64,000 bases of DNA from Hominimerdicola alba (lineage in GTDB: Bacteria; Bacillota; Clostridia; Oscillospirales; Ruminococcaceae): assembly GCF_900112155.1 (NCBI RefSeq), contig NZ_FOKQ01000001.1, positions 124,001 to 188,000 on the forward strand. The letters run 5' to 3'. The notes beneath the pieces are model-generated. The model was not told the DNA's origin, ran no database searches, and worked only from the letters and a program-made list of their open reading frames with translations. Within the stretch, counting starts at the first letter, position 1; the number at the start of each line of letters is the position of its first letter. Both the position numbers and the translations under genes were made by a program. Positions 55,789-64,000 of the stretch are shown here, in pieces.

Positions 55789-57606
55789 TTGACAGACGCA
55801 GTTAAAGAAATACGAAAACTCATAGCTTCAGCTGATGAGGATACCCTTGTGAACCTTGCCAACAAAGGCACATATAAACGCGCCTGCAAAGACGCTGAGG
55901 GAGCCCCCGCTGACTTTACCGAGACAGATGACAGCATAGTTCTTGATTTCGGCGGCGAGACTGTAACCATTAAATCACCTCTTGAAAAGAGCACCTGCAC
56001 TTGTCCGTCAAGAGCCGTTTGCAGACATATCGTTGGCGCTCTCGTGGTGATGAAAGGCGTAATCCCCGCAGATGAAGCCGCCGCTCCCGAACCCGTGTTG
56101 GAGACTGCCGCGGCTGAAAACACGGCAGAGGAAATTTCCGCCGAGACCGCAGAAGTACCCGCACCCGAGCCTGTACCATCAGAGCCCGAAACGGTGTATC
56201 TCTCCGAAAAGGACACAGCTAAAGTACGAGCCTGTGCTGAACTTTGCAGAGGGCTTTTAGCAGATATCCTCGCAGACGGACTTGTGCGCACCCCTGCGGA
56301 TATGCCCGCAAGGATAGAGGCCGCCGCAGTGAGATGCCACAGCGTAAAAGCCGCCGCGGCAGAAAAAATAATGCGCGAGATAGGCGGCAGGCTATCGGAT
56401 TATACCGAGCGCCGCGCAGCTTTTGACCTGAGCAAATTCACCGAAAGGCTCATGAAATGCGATGAGCTTCTCCGTGAGCTTGAAGAAAAAAAGCTCACCG
56501 AAGATGACCTGGGCGAGTTCAAAAGAAAGTATACAACACTCGACGGTGAGCTTTCTCTCATGCCCGTAGGTGCCCGTGATGTTGATATCGGTGATTATGT
56601 TGGGGAGATATACTACTTCCTTGATGTGAATAAAACATCGGGCAGGAACTTCCTTACCGTGTCCGATCTAAGACCAGTTTTTTACGAGAACGAAAAAAAG
56701 CGCCGCAGAACTCCATCGGTATGCCCTTGGGATCTAGCTGTCCCTCTTAAATCGGTGATGAAGAACAGTCTGGTGCTTTATAACGCTAAGATAAGCGATG
56801 ATAAATTATCGACTTCCGCCGAGACCAAGGTCATGAACAAGTCAAAGGTCAGTCTGAATTCTCCCGAGGTCTATGACCTGATCAAGGATGATTTCAGGGA
56901 GATAGCCTCTGCCCTTGACGAAGCGGGCGACCTTGAAACGGACAGGCTCTTCTTTGTAAGACCCACCGCCTGCCTTAGTCAGCGCTATGATAAGTACGAT
57001 CAGCAGTTCATAATGGAAATCGAGGATGTTAACGGCTGCCGAATAAATATCAAGGCGAAATTCCGCGCCGAGACCAAGTCTTTCATCGAGACCCTTGAAA
57101 AGATAGGCAAGCGTATGCTAGACGATAAGGACACCTGCTTCACCCTGCTTGCGGTGGCAGGCATCGAAGACGGCGAGCTAACTCTCTTCCCCATAGAGAT
57201 ATACGATTTCATCGTACCTTTTGAGTGCAGCGGCTATAAGCTCCCCGAAAAATATGAGGGCGCAGCAGCCTATGCAGGCTACGCGGAAACTCTGCTGAAC
57301 CTGTTTTCAAAACTCAGGGAAATGATGAGCGCTATCCTGCACTGCGGACTTCGTTCCGAGATACGCGATGATGACAAGCTGGTAAAATATGCCGAAAACT
57401 GCGGCATGAAAGGTCTTGCAGAACTGGCAGTAAAAGTTATCGAAGGCGCTTCAGCCTTCCGCCACAGCACAGGCGGCAATGCAAGAGAAATGCTGTTGAG
57501 CATGGAAAAGCTCTCAGACTATATAACAACAGGTGAGGGACGGCTGCAAACCATCAGCGCATTGTCACGTATGCAGCCCGATGATATTCGTGAAATAAAC
57601 TCATAA
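55789..57606 (+). CDS. SWIM zinc-finger protein (YehQ-like)
   Basis: The start is probably TTG 55789, with GGGGGGTG just before it; the GTG at 55774 lies inside the VWA gene. The ~605-residue protein has a SWIM finger (CxCx5CxH) with C70, C72, C78 and H80 near the N terminus, in STCTCPSRAVCRH. An Ala/Glu/Pro-rich linker (~90-140) and a long alpha/beta region of unknown fold follow. SWIM fingers bind DNA or proteins. The position between the VWA and DUF4132 genes matches YehQ in E. coli. Confidence 0.85.
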   Translation: MTDAVKEIRKLIASADEDTLVNLANKGTYKRACKDAEGAPADFTETDDSIVLDFGGETVTIKSPLEKSTCTCPSRAVCRHIVGALVVMKGVIPADEAAAPEPVLETAAAENTAEEISAETAEVPAPEPVPSEPETVYLSEKDTAKVRACAELCRGLLADILADGLVRTPADMPARIEAAAVRCHSVKAAAAEKIMREIGGRLSDYTERRAAFDLSKFTERLMKCDELLRELEEKKLTEDDLGEFKRKYTTLDGELSLMPVGARDVDIGDYVGEIYYFLDVNKTSGRNFLTVSDLRPVFYENEKKRRRTPSVCPWDLAVPLKSVMKNSLVLYNAKISDDKLSTSAETKVMNKSKVSLNSPEVYDLIKDDFREIASALDEAGDLETDRLFFVRPTACLSQRYDKYDQQFIMEIEDVNGCRINIKAKFRAETKSFIETLEKIGKRMLDDKDTCFTLLAVAGIEDGELTLFPIEIYDFIVPFECSGYKLPEKYEGAAAYAGYAETLLNLFSKLREMMSAILHCGLRSEIRDDDKLVKYAENCGMKGLAELAVKVIEGASAFRHSTGGNAREMLLSMEKLSDYITTGEGRLQTISALSRMQPDDIREINS

Positions 57607-57624
57607 ACGAAAGGAGATTTTAAA

Positions 57625-60600
57625 ATGATCTACGGTGATGTTTCTGAAAGCATGACAAAGCTTGCCTCTTACTTGACTGAAAGGGGCATGATAAAAAGCA
57701 ACGAGGAGATATTTGTTAAGTACATGGATATGGATTCTCCCCGTGATGACAGCCTGCTGAAAAAAGTAAAGATGACATCTGCCTACGGAAAGAGTATAAC
57801 TTCATTTACCAATTACTCACTGGCAGTAAAAAAATGGATAATTAAGCCGCGGGACAGCGAGATAAAAAGCAGGTTCGTGTGCTTCCTATGGGCGGCATTC
57901 GGTGCAAGCTGTGTGGCAAATATGATGGATGTTGTAAACAGCTATGAATCGGTCAAATACTACGATGTACTGCTTGAATGCCTTACACCCTGGGCCGGTG
58001 AAACGACAGCAAAGCTGTGGGCAACAGCAGGTGCTTCCATATTCGCCATACTAAGGGCGAATGAAAGCAAATTCGTGGCTGAGGGACGTTCCGCTAATGA
58101 GATAGCAGCTATTGCAGACTTGGTATGCGAAACTAATTATTGGGCAGCAAGGGTAATGTACGCTATGGCTCTTGATAAAGCAGATGAGAAAGAGGACGCT
58201 GTCCTCATAAAGAAGATAGTAAACTATACGGCAACAATTAATGAACCCAAGCCTGTCCGCAATTCCGAGGGCTGGGAATATACCGTCCTGCTGGGTGAAT
58301 GCCTGCGCTTTTCTGACATGGGAAAGGCTAAATTCTCCGAGCGCTGTAAATATGAGGTAAAAAATCTCCCTGATTTCGCTCTGCGCCACTTCTGCCCTAA
58401 ATTCCTTGATTCTCTGGATAAAGAACCTGCGGCAATCAAAGGCGGATATCTCAGATTTCTCGCTGAAAAGCATAGTGTGCCTGTACTGCGCCCTCATCTT
58501 GAATATATGCTTAAAGAGCATACCGATATTTTCACCAATACCATGCTCCACGATGTTAGCGTAGGTGCTGCCAAAAATATGGCTGAAATGCTGAAAGCCA
58601 ACGGTCTGCCCTGTCCCGATGTACTCAGTGCTGTCCGTGAAAAGGCTCTGACCATAGTAAGCAACACCCACCGCGACGATGCCACCGATATCATCGAGTA
58701 TATCAAGGGCAACAAGCCCATCGAGGAAGTTCTGGATAAAATGCTGGATGCTCCCACTTCAAGGGGCATGAGCGATACTTTCGACTATTTCCATGATGTT
58801 GGTGCAGACGATTTCTTCTGCCGCTTTTATGCAGCCGAAATGACTGTTAACGCAGGCTACAGCAAGTCGTGGTTCACCGAGAGGGCAACAGGTCTCGACT
58901 ATGGCAGAAATGTAAGTGAAGGCTTTGACTGCCTTGTAAAGGCAGGTCTGCCCATGAATGCTATCCTCAGCTGTACAGGCGATTATATCGATAATATGTA
59001 CTCCAAGAAAGATGAAACTATCGCAAAAACAGCCGCCGAAGCCGCCAAGCACAAAGACCTCCTGCTCAAAACAGAGCTTTCAACGCTTTCTGCTATTGCC
59101 AGACAGATAGGCATTATGGCATACGGTTTCGACTCTGAGCTGTTCAAGGATAAGCTGTTTGCTTCTGCTGATGACAGCAGCAAGGCAGTTAAAACAGCCC
59201 TTGCCAAGATACTAGGTAGTCAGCCCGCGTGGAAAGATGATATCATCGAGCTGCTCTCAAAGAAAAAAGCTTCCGCCCGTGAACTTGCTCTGGCATCTAT
59301 TGAGAGACAGGGCAGTGCCGAATATAAGGAAGCACTTGAAGCCGCCTTTGAAAAGGAGAAATCCGCAAAGATAAAGGATAAGATAGCCGTACTGATAGGC
59401 GCGGCTGTTTCGGGTGATACCACAGGCGGCGCACCTCTCTCCGCAGTTGATACCGTTGAAGAACTGACCAAGGGTGGCAAGGCAAAGAAAGTAGCGTGGG
59501 CATTTGAGGGCTGTAATTACTCCGTACATAATGCAGACGGCAGTGATGTTGAGCAGAAGTATCTTGAAGCTATGCTGCTCTGCTACGCGAATATGAGCGA
59601 ACTTGGTGTCAGTGCCGCCGCAAACAACCTTGCCGATAACCTCAACACCCGTGAACTCAACACCTTTGCACAGAATGTTTTCGGCAAATGGGTAGACCTT
59701 GGTGCACAGGCAAAGACCAAGTGGGTGCTCTATTTCGCGGCTATCCACGGCGGTGAAGCCATGGTGGATATCCTTATGCAGTACATAAAGCAGTGGGGCG
59801 AAAATTCAAGAGGCGCTATCGCATCAGAAGCTGTACGTGCTATGGCACTCAGCGGAAGCACCACCGCCCTCATGAACGTTGACGGTATGTCACGCAAGTT
59901 CAAAAACAAGATGGTTCGTTCCGCTGCGGCAGATGCTCTCAGCAACGCCGCCAAGGAACTTGGTCTTACCACCGAGGAACTTGCGGATAAGATAGTACCC
60001 GACCTGGGCTTTGATGAAAATATGTGCCGCGAGTTCGATTTCGGTCCCCGTCAGTTCAAGGTATATCTTGGCACAGGCAATACCCTTGAGATATTCTGCG
60101 GCGATAAGCAGGTGAAGAATCTGCCCAAGCCCGGAGCAAATGACGATGCTGAAAAGGCAGCAAATGCAGCCGCTGATTTTAAGGAGATGAAAAAGCAGCT
60201 GAAGACCGTTGCCACCAACCAGAAAGCCCGACTTGAAAGCGTTCTGATGAATGACAGAAAATGGTCGATCGAGGGCTGGAAAGCACTCTTTGTTAAGAAC
60301 GCAGTTATGCACGGCTTTGCAACAGGTCTTATCTGGGGACTTTACGATGCTGACGGCAAGCTGATACAATCATTCCGCTATACCGAAGAGGGAAGCTTCA
60401 ATACAGTAGATGACGATGAGACAGAGCTCCCCGAGAATGGTCAGATAGGTCTTGTACACCCGCTGGAACTCACCAAGGATGACATAGAAGCATGGAAAGA
60501 ACAGCTCTCCGATTACGAGATAGAACAGCCTTTCCCACAGCTTGACAGAAAGATCTATACCATGACCGACGAGGAAAGAGAATTCACTGAGATACTCCGC

Positions 60601-60972
60601 TTTGAGGGTATCGAGCTCAACAGCCTGTCCCTCATTGGCAAACTCACCAAGATAGGCTGGTATAAGGGCTATGCAGAAGATGCAGGATTCTTCTACTACT
60701 TCTGGCGCGAGGATATCAGCAGCCGCGAGAATCTGCCCGACGGTACCACCGTAAACAATGGTGTCCATGCCGAGCTTGCTTTCTCAGGCGCAAGCATAGT
60801 CAACTACGATTTCGAGGGCGAAGATGTCTCCATTGAAAAACTGGAACTCCATCGTCCCAATGCAGACCACTACCGTTCCAAGCCGATAAAAGTCGGTGAG
60901 GTAGGTGACAGATATTTCAGCGAGCTTATCATGCAGCTGACTGCCGTTTTAGGCACTAACGAAGAAGAATAA
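57625..60972 (+). CDS. DUF4132-domain protein with HEAT-like repeats (YehI/MolR-like)
   Basis: The 1115-residue protein starts at ATG 57625 with AAAGGAG upstream. The N-terminal two-thirds is a run of alpha-helical, HEAT-like repeats (SAIARQIGIMAYGFDSELF, ALASIERQGSAEYKEALEA). The C-terminal ~270 residues are a DUF4132 domain (WSIEGWKALFVKNAVMHGFA, GLIWGLYDADGKL, VHPLELTKDDIEAWKEQL, EFTEILRFEGIELNSLSLIG). It ends the five-gene operon and is followed by a terminator. E. coli YehI, formerly MolR, has this domain. Its role is unknown; as the largest subunit it may be a scaffold or the client of the MoxR-VWA pair. Confidence 0.88.
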   Translation: MIYGDVSESMTKLASYLTERGMIKSNEEIFVKYMDMDSPRDDSLLKKVKMTSAYGKSITSFTNYSLAVKKWIIKPRDSEIKSRFVCFLWAAFGASCVANMMDVVNSYESVKYYDVLLECLTPWAGETTAKLWATAGASIFAILRANESKFVAEGRSANEIAAIADLVCETNYWAARVMYAMALDKADEKEDAVLIKKIVNYTATINEPKPVRNSEGWEYTVLLGECLRFSDMGKAKFSERCKYEVKNLPDFALRHFCPKFLDSLDKEPAAIKGGYLRFLAEKHSVPVLRPHLEYMLKEHTDIFTNTMLHDVSVGAAKNMAEMLKANGLPCPDVLSAVREKALTIVSNTHRDDATDIIEYIKGNKPIEEVLDKMLDAPTSRGMSDTFDYFHDVGADDFFCRFYAAEMTVNAGYSKSWFTERATGLDYGRNVSEGFDCLVKAGLPMNAILSCTGDYIDNMYSKKDETIAKTAAEAAKHKDLLLKTELSTLSAIARQIGIMAYGFDSELFKDKLFASADDSSKAVKTALAKILGSQPAWKDDIIELLSKKKASARELALASIERQGSAEYKEALEAAFEKEKSAKIKDKIAVLIGAAVSGDTTGGAPLSAVDTVEELTKGGKAKKVAWAFEGCNYSVHNADGSDVEQKYLEAMLLCYANMSELGVSAAANNLADNLNTRELNTFAQNVFGKWVDLGAQAKTKWVLYFAAIHGGEAMVDILMQYIKQWGENSRGAIASEAVRAMALSGSTTALMNVDGMSRKFKNKMVRSAAADALSNAAKELGLTTEELADKIVPDLGFDENMCREFDFGPRQFKVYLGTGNTLEIFCGDKQVKNLPKPGANDDAEKAANAAADFKEMKKQLKTVATNQKARLESVLMNDRKWSIEGWKALFVKNAVMHGFATGLIWGLYDADGKLIQSFRYTEEGSFNTVDDDETELPENGQIGLVHPLELTKDDIEAWKEQLSDYEIEQPFPQLDRKIYTMTDEEREFTEILRFEGIELNSLSLIGKLTKIGWYKGYAEDAGFFYYFWREDISSRENLPDGTTVNNGVHAELAFSGASIVNYDFEGEDVSIEKLELHRPNADHYRSKPIKVGEVGDRYFSELIMQLTAVLGTNEEE

Positions 60973-60981
60973 TATTATCAT

Positions 60982-61019
60982 AAGTCCGACAGCCTTTGTG
61001 AATGTTGTCGGACTTTTTG
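60982..61019 (+). terminator. Terminator of the five-gene operon
   Basis: AAGTCCGACA (60982-60991) pairs perfectly with TGTCGGACTT (61006-61015), followed by TTTG. Confidence 0.9.
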
Positions 61020-61043
61020 CATATTATTTACATAGAATTCACA

Positions 61044-61061
61044 AACGCAAACGTTTGCGTT
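61044..61061. promoter_or_regulatory. Perfect palindrome of LacI/PurR type before marR
   Basis: AACGCAAACGTTTGCGTT is an 18-bp perfect palindrome ending one base before the next operator. The core ACGCAAACGTTTGCGT is close to the PurR and general LacI-family operator consensus. It lies just upstream of the -35 box. Confidence 0.65.
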
Positions 61062-61116
61062 GTTGACAAATCAACTTAGATGTGCTATACTTCACGATAG
61101 GTTGAGAAATCAACCT
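61062..61116 (+). promoter_or_regulatory. marR promoter with two GTTGA-N4-TCAAC palindromes
   Basis: TTGACA (61063-61068), 17-base spacer, TATACT (61086-61091). GTTGACAAATCAAC (61062-61075) covers the -35 box, and AGGTTGAGAAATCAACCT (61099-61116) lies at the transcription start. Their shared half-sites and positions fit autorepression by the MarR protein. Confidence 0.82.
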
Positions 61117-61147
61117 ATTTGACTTTTGTACAGAAAGGGGCGATAGA

Positions 61148-61624
61148 TTGGACAGGTCGCTGCTGGAAAATCTGGCGGGGCTGATGATACATAAGGGTCA
61201 TTATTTTGCCAGGATATATTCCTGTATCCCCGCATCAAAGGAACTGAATATCTCATCGGCGGTATGCTTAGGTATCATCAACGGTACCGAGGGCGGATGT
61301 TCTGCCACTGAGCTGAAAGAGATGTCCTGCTATGATAAAGCGCTTATCTCCAGAATGCTGACGGATATGCAGAATGACGGGTATATAATCCGCAACCCCG
61401 AGGATAAGGACAAACAGCGCGGTATGCGCTATATCCCAAGCGAAAAGGGAAAAATACTCGGTGATATGCTTTCGGTGGAATTTCTGAAGATATCTTCGGA
61501 AGTTTCAAAGGATATCCCGAAGGAAGACCTTAAAACTTTCTATGAGGTCAGCTGTAAACTTATAAACAATCTCGGCGAATATGCCGGAGAGCTAGAAAGT
61601 GTTAAATTAGAGAAGGGAAAGTAA
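61148..61624 (+). CDS. MarR-family transcriptional regulator
   Basis: The start is TTG 61148, with AAAGGGG upstream. The 158-residue protein has a winged helix with the recognition helix in CYDKALISRMLTDMQNDGYI and the wing NPEDKDKQRGMRYIPSEKG. Helices at both ends would form the dimer interface. The gene is 3 bases before a MacB/FtsX-type exporter gene, so it likely represses that exporter and itself through the paired palindromes at its promoter. Ligands of MarR proteins are usually toxic or phenolic compounds. Confidence 0.9.
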   Translation: MDRSLLENLAGLMIHKGHYFARIYSCIPASKELNISSAVCLGIINGTEGGCSATELKEMSCYDKALISRMLTDMQNDGYIIRNPEDKDKQRGMRYIPSEKGKILGDMLSVEFLKISSEVSKDIPKEDLKTFYEVSCKLINNLGEYAGELESVKLEKGK

Positions 61625-61627
61625 TGT

Positions 61628-64000
61628 ATGTTAAGTTTGAATAACATCACCAAGGATTATGAGGTCGGTGACAGCAAGGTCAATGCCCTCCGCGGTGTCA
61701 GCATCGATTTCCGTGAGAACGAATTTGTTTCCATACTGGGACAGTCGGGCTGCGGCAAGACCACTCTGCTGAACATCATCGGCGGACTTGACAGGTATAC
61801 TTCAGGTGACCTGAATATCAACGGCAAGTCAACCAAGGATTTCAAAGATGCCGACTGGGACAGCTACCGAAATCACTCCATAGGCTTCGTATTCCAGAGC
61901 TACAACCTGATACCCCACCAGACGGTGCTTGCAAACGTTGAACTTGCGCTGACTCTCTCTGGCGTATCAAAGGGCGAAAGAAGAAAAAGGGCGGTGGAAG
62001 CCCTTGAACAGGTTGGTCTGGGCGACCAGCTGAACAAAAAGCCTAACCAGATGTCAGGCGGACAGATGCAGCGTGTGGCTATAGCAAGAGCACTTGTAAA
62101 CGACCCAGATATCCTGCTTGCCGATGAACCCACAGGCGCACTGGATACCGAGACCAGCGTACAGATAATGGAGATACTCAAAAAGATCTCCAAGAACAAG
62201 CTGATAATAATGGTAACCCATAACCCTGAGCTTGCCGAGCAGTATTCATCGCGTATAATCAGGCTTCTGGACGGTAAGGTTACCGATGATACCGACCCGT
62301 TCAAAGCGGATATAAAGGCTGATAAAAAGTCTGCTTCCGAGAAAAAGGCAGAGCGCAAAAAGCTGAAAACTTCAATGAATTTCCTTACAGCACTCTCCCT
62401 CAGCCGCAATAACCTGATGACCAAAAAGGCGAGAACTCTGCTGACTTCCTTTGCGGGTTCCATAGGTATTATCGGTATCGCACTGATACTTTCAATATCC
62501 AACGGTGTGCAGATCTATATTGATCAGGTGCAGTCGGATACCCTGTCCACATTCCCGCTGACTATCGAAAAGACTACCACCAGTCTCAGCGAAATAATGG
62601 ATACCATGGCTGAAGCCCGCGATGCTGAGCCCGACCACGGTATGGATAAGGTATACTCACAGAATCAGATGGCGCAGATGATAAATACCCTGATGCAGGA
62701 GACAAAGGTCAACGACCTTGAAAAGTTCAAGACCTTCCTCGATAACAATGATGAGATAAAGAAGCTGACCACTGATATCAAGTACAGCTATGCAACCAAG
62801 CTCAATGTTTTCAAGGCGGATACTTCAGACGGCGTTTATCAGGTAAACCCCTCACAGGTACTTCTTGATATGGGATACCTCAGCGATACCCAGATGATGG
62901 GAATGTCCATGAGCAGCTCAATGGGCATGGGCAGTATGGATGTATGGTCTGAGATGATTGAAAATGAAGACCTCATCAATGCCCAGTATGATGTAGTTGC
63001 AGGACGTATGCCTGAAAACTACCAAGAGGTAGTGCTGATAATAGATAAGCACAATGAGATAAACGATTATATCCTTTACTCCCTGGGTCTTCTTGATTCC
63101 ACCGAGATAAACGGTATAGTACGCCGTGCAGTTATGGGCGAAGATGTAAAGCTGAAAAACGAACAGCACAGCTATACTTATGATGAACTCCTTGACCTTG
63201 ATTTCATGGTCGTACCTTCCACTGATCTTTACCGTAAAAAGGACGGCATTTGGGAGGACATGAAAGAGGACGAGGCTTACATGACTGACGTTGTAAACAA
63301 TGGTCTGAAAGTCAGCGTTGTTGGTATCATCCGCCCAAATGAGGATGCTACTGCGACTTCTCTCAACGGCGGTATCGCATATAAGCATGAGCTTATGGAG
63401 TATCTCGTGAACGAAGTCAAGAACAGCGAGATAGTTAAAGACCAGCAGGCTTCACCTGATATCGATGTTTTCACAGGTCTTAAATTCAAGCCCGAAAACC
63501 CTGAGCCAGAGGATGAAAATACCAACGAGGAAAACCCCACCTCCGCTGAAACTGTTGACAGCACTCAGGCAGATAAGACAGATCTTATGGCGGGACTTAC
63601 CGATGAACAGATCACGTCACTGATGCAGGGTCAGAAGCCCGAAGGAATGAGCGATGAGGATTTCGCAGCACTGATGTCGCAGGTGCCTTCCGAAGTTCCT
63701 GCTTCTGAACAGCAGCCTCAGCTCACCGATGAACAGCTTGCCGCACTTATGGCAGGTCAGCTCCCCGAAGGTATGACTGAGGAAGAAGCTGCCGCACTGA
63801 TGGCTCAGGGCGGTACACAGCAGCAGATGTCCGACCTCACAAATATGGGCATGGACGCAATGTCGGGGCTGGATATGAGCGCTATGCAGAACGGCGGCAG
63901 CGGAAGTCTTATGGGCGGTCTCACCGACCAGCAGAAAGAGTTTCTTGCAAGCCTTACAGATGAACAGCTGGAAATGATGCAGAACATGATAACCGAGTCT
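61628..64000 (+). CDS. MacB/FtsX-type ABC transporter, fused ATPase and permease (3' end outside window)
   Basis: The frame is open from ATG 61628 through the end of the window (791 codons seen). The N-terminal ATPase has Walker A GQSGCGKT, signature MSGGQMQRVAIARALVNDPD and Walker B ILLADEPTGALD. A membrane helix (GIIGIALILSISNGV) follows, then a large external region. That region has a Met/Ser-rich stretch (MGMSMSSSMGMGSMD) and Gln-rich repeats of LTDEQ (63598 onward). It is a close paralogue of the exporter at 7132-9966. The C-terminal FtsX domain must lie past the window. Control by the preceding MarR protein is likely. Confidence 0.9.
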   Translation, partial: MLSLNNITKDYEVGDSKVNALRGVSIDFRENEFVSILGQSGCGKTTLLNIIGGLDRYTSGDLNINGKSTKDFKDADWDSYRNHSIGFVFQSYNLIPHQTVLANVELALTLSGVSKGERRKRAVEALEQVGLGDQLNKKPNQMSGGQMQRVAIARALVNDPDILLADEPTGALDTETSVQIMEILKKISKNKLIIMVTHNPELAEQYSSRIIRLLDGKVTDDTDPFKADIKADKKSASEKKAERKKLKTSMNFLTALSLSRNNLMTKKARTLLTSFAGSIGIIGIALILSISNGVQIYIDQVQSDTLSTFPLTIEKTTTSLSEIMDTMAEARDAEPDHGMDKVYSQNQMAQMINTLMQETKVNDLEKFKTFLDNNDEIKKLTTDIKYSYATKLNVFKADTSDGVYQVNPSQVLLDMGYLSDTQMMGMSMSSSMGMGSMDVWSEMIENEDLINAQYDVVAGRMPENYQEVVLIIDKHNEINDYILYSLGLLDSTEINGIVRRAVMGEDVKLKNEQHSYTYDELLDLDFMVVPSTDLYRKKDGIWEDMKEDEAYMTDVVNNGLKVSVVGIIRPNEDATATSLNGGIAYKHELMEYLVNEVKNSEIVKDQQASPDIDVFTGLKFKPENPEPEDENTNEENPTSAETVDSTQADKTDLMAGLTDEQITSLMQGQKPEGMSDEDFAALMSQVPSEVPASEQQPQLTDEQLAALMAGQLPEGMTEEEAAALMAQGGTQQQMSDLTNMGMDAMSGLDMSAMQNGGSGSLMGGLTDQQKEFLASLTDEQLEMMQNMITES

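Noticed and set aside
55536-56291. A 251-codon minus-strand frame across the VWA/SWIM junction
   Set aside because: It is antisense to two genes with recognisable MIDAS and SWIM motifs, and it lacks a ribosome site or promoter.

Overview
The window looks like chromosomal DNA of a plant-fibre-degrading Ruminococcus (Oscillospiraceae), probably close to R. albus. This is an inference from a GH10 xylanase with an Asn/Gly-rich linker and fibronectin-like tail, a GH16 licheninase lipoprotein, a GH44 glucanase with a membrane anchor, strong Shine-Dalgarno sites, near-canonical sigma-A promoters with 17-nt spacers, and the Gram-positive order dgt-dnaG-rpoD. There are no dockerin or cohesin domains, phage genes, transposases or CRISPR arrays. 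Coding density is high, and the few long gaps hold repeats or AT-rich promoter DNA.

Layout. 1-0.9 kb: end of the xylanase gene. 1-6.7 kb: a GGDEF protein, then a response regulator / ABC ATPase / permease / histidine kinase set of the peptide-antibiotic-resistance type, and a HAD phosphatase. 7.1-10 kb: a large MacB/FtsX-type ABC exporter. 10.1-12.2 kb: an operon controlled by a TetR protein, carrying small-molecule-binding proteins (GyrI-like, YjdF). 12.4-14.1 kb: PAP2 phosphatase, XRE-type membrane regulator, DUF3795 protein. 14.3-17.5 kb: a sigma factor fused to a membrane segment and extracytoplasmic domain, plus a lipoprotein. 17.6-24.5 kb: DUF2185 protein, hemolysin III, flavodiiron protein, a possible cysteine peptidase, a SUKH-like protein, a FIST-GGDEF protein and a PARG-like protein. 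24.7-31.3 kb: polysaccharide locus (GH16, AraC regulator, orphan sugar-binding lipoprotein, anchored secreted protein, GH44). 31.8-37.6 kb: two-component system followed by VTC-domain, DUF4956 and Cthe_2159-like genes. 38.1-46.1 kb: HD-GYP, rpmE, IMPACT protein, dgt-dnaG-rpoD, Rrf2 and a degenerate GH25 protein. 46.4-50.6 kb: AraC regulator, LRR protein, truncated asparagine synthetase, three proline tRNAs. 51.1-61 kb: a five-gene MoxR / DUF5682 / VWA / SWIM / DUF4132 operon. 61.1-64 kb: MarR regulator and a second MacB/FtsX exporter, cut by the window end.

The most interesting system is the five-gene operon at 51.1-61 kb. It pairs a MoxR AAA+ ATPase with a VWA protein and three large proteins of unknown function. 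It resembles the uncharacterised yehL-yehM-yehP-yehQ/yehI set of Escherichia coli, and its tight coupling suggests one machine. Other points worth attention are the membrane-tethered sigma factor with a possible CTG-started small ORF before it, dispersed noncoding repeats shared by several intergenic gaps, an asparagine synthetase without its glutaminase cysteine, and a GH25-fold protein without catalytic acids.

Regulation is readable in several places: paired palindromes in the tetR promoter, paired GTTGA-N4-TCAAC palindromes and a LacI/PurR-type box at the marR promoter, and direct CTTGAC repeats before the first ABC transporter operon. All functional statements are from sequence reading alone; no searches were run.
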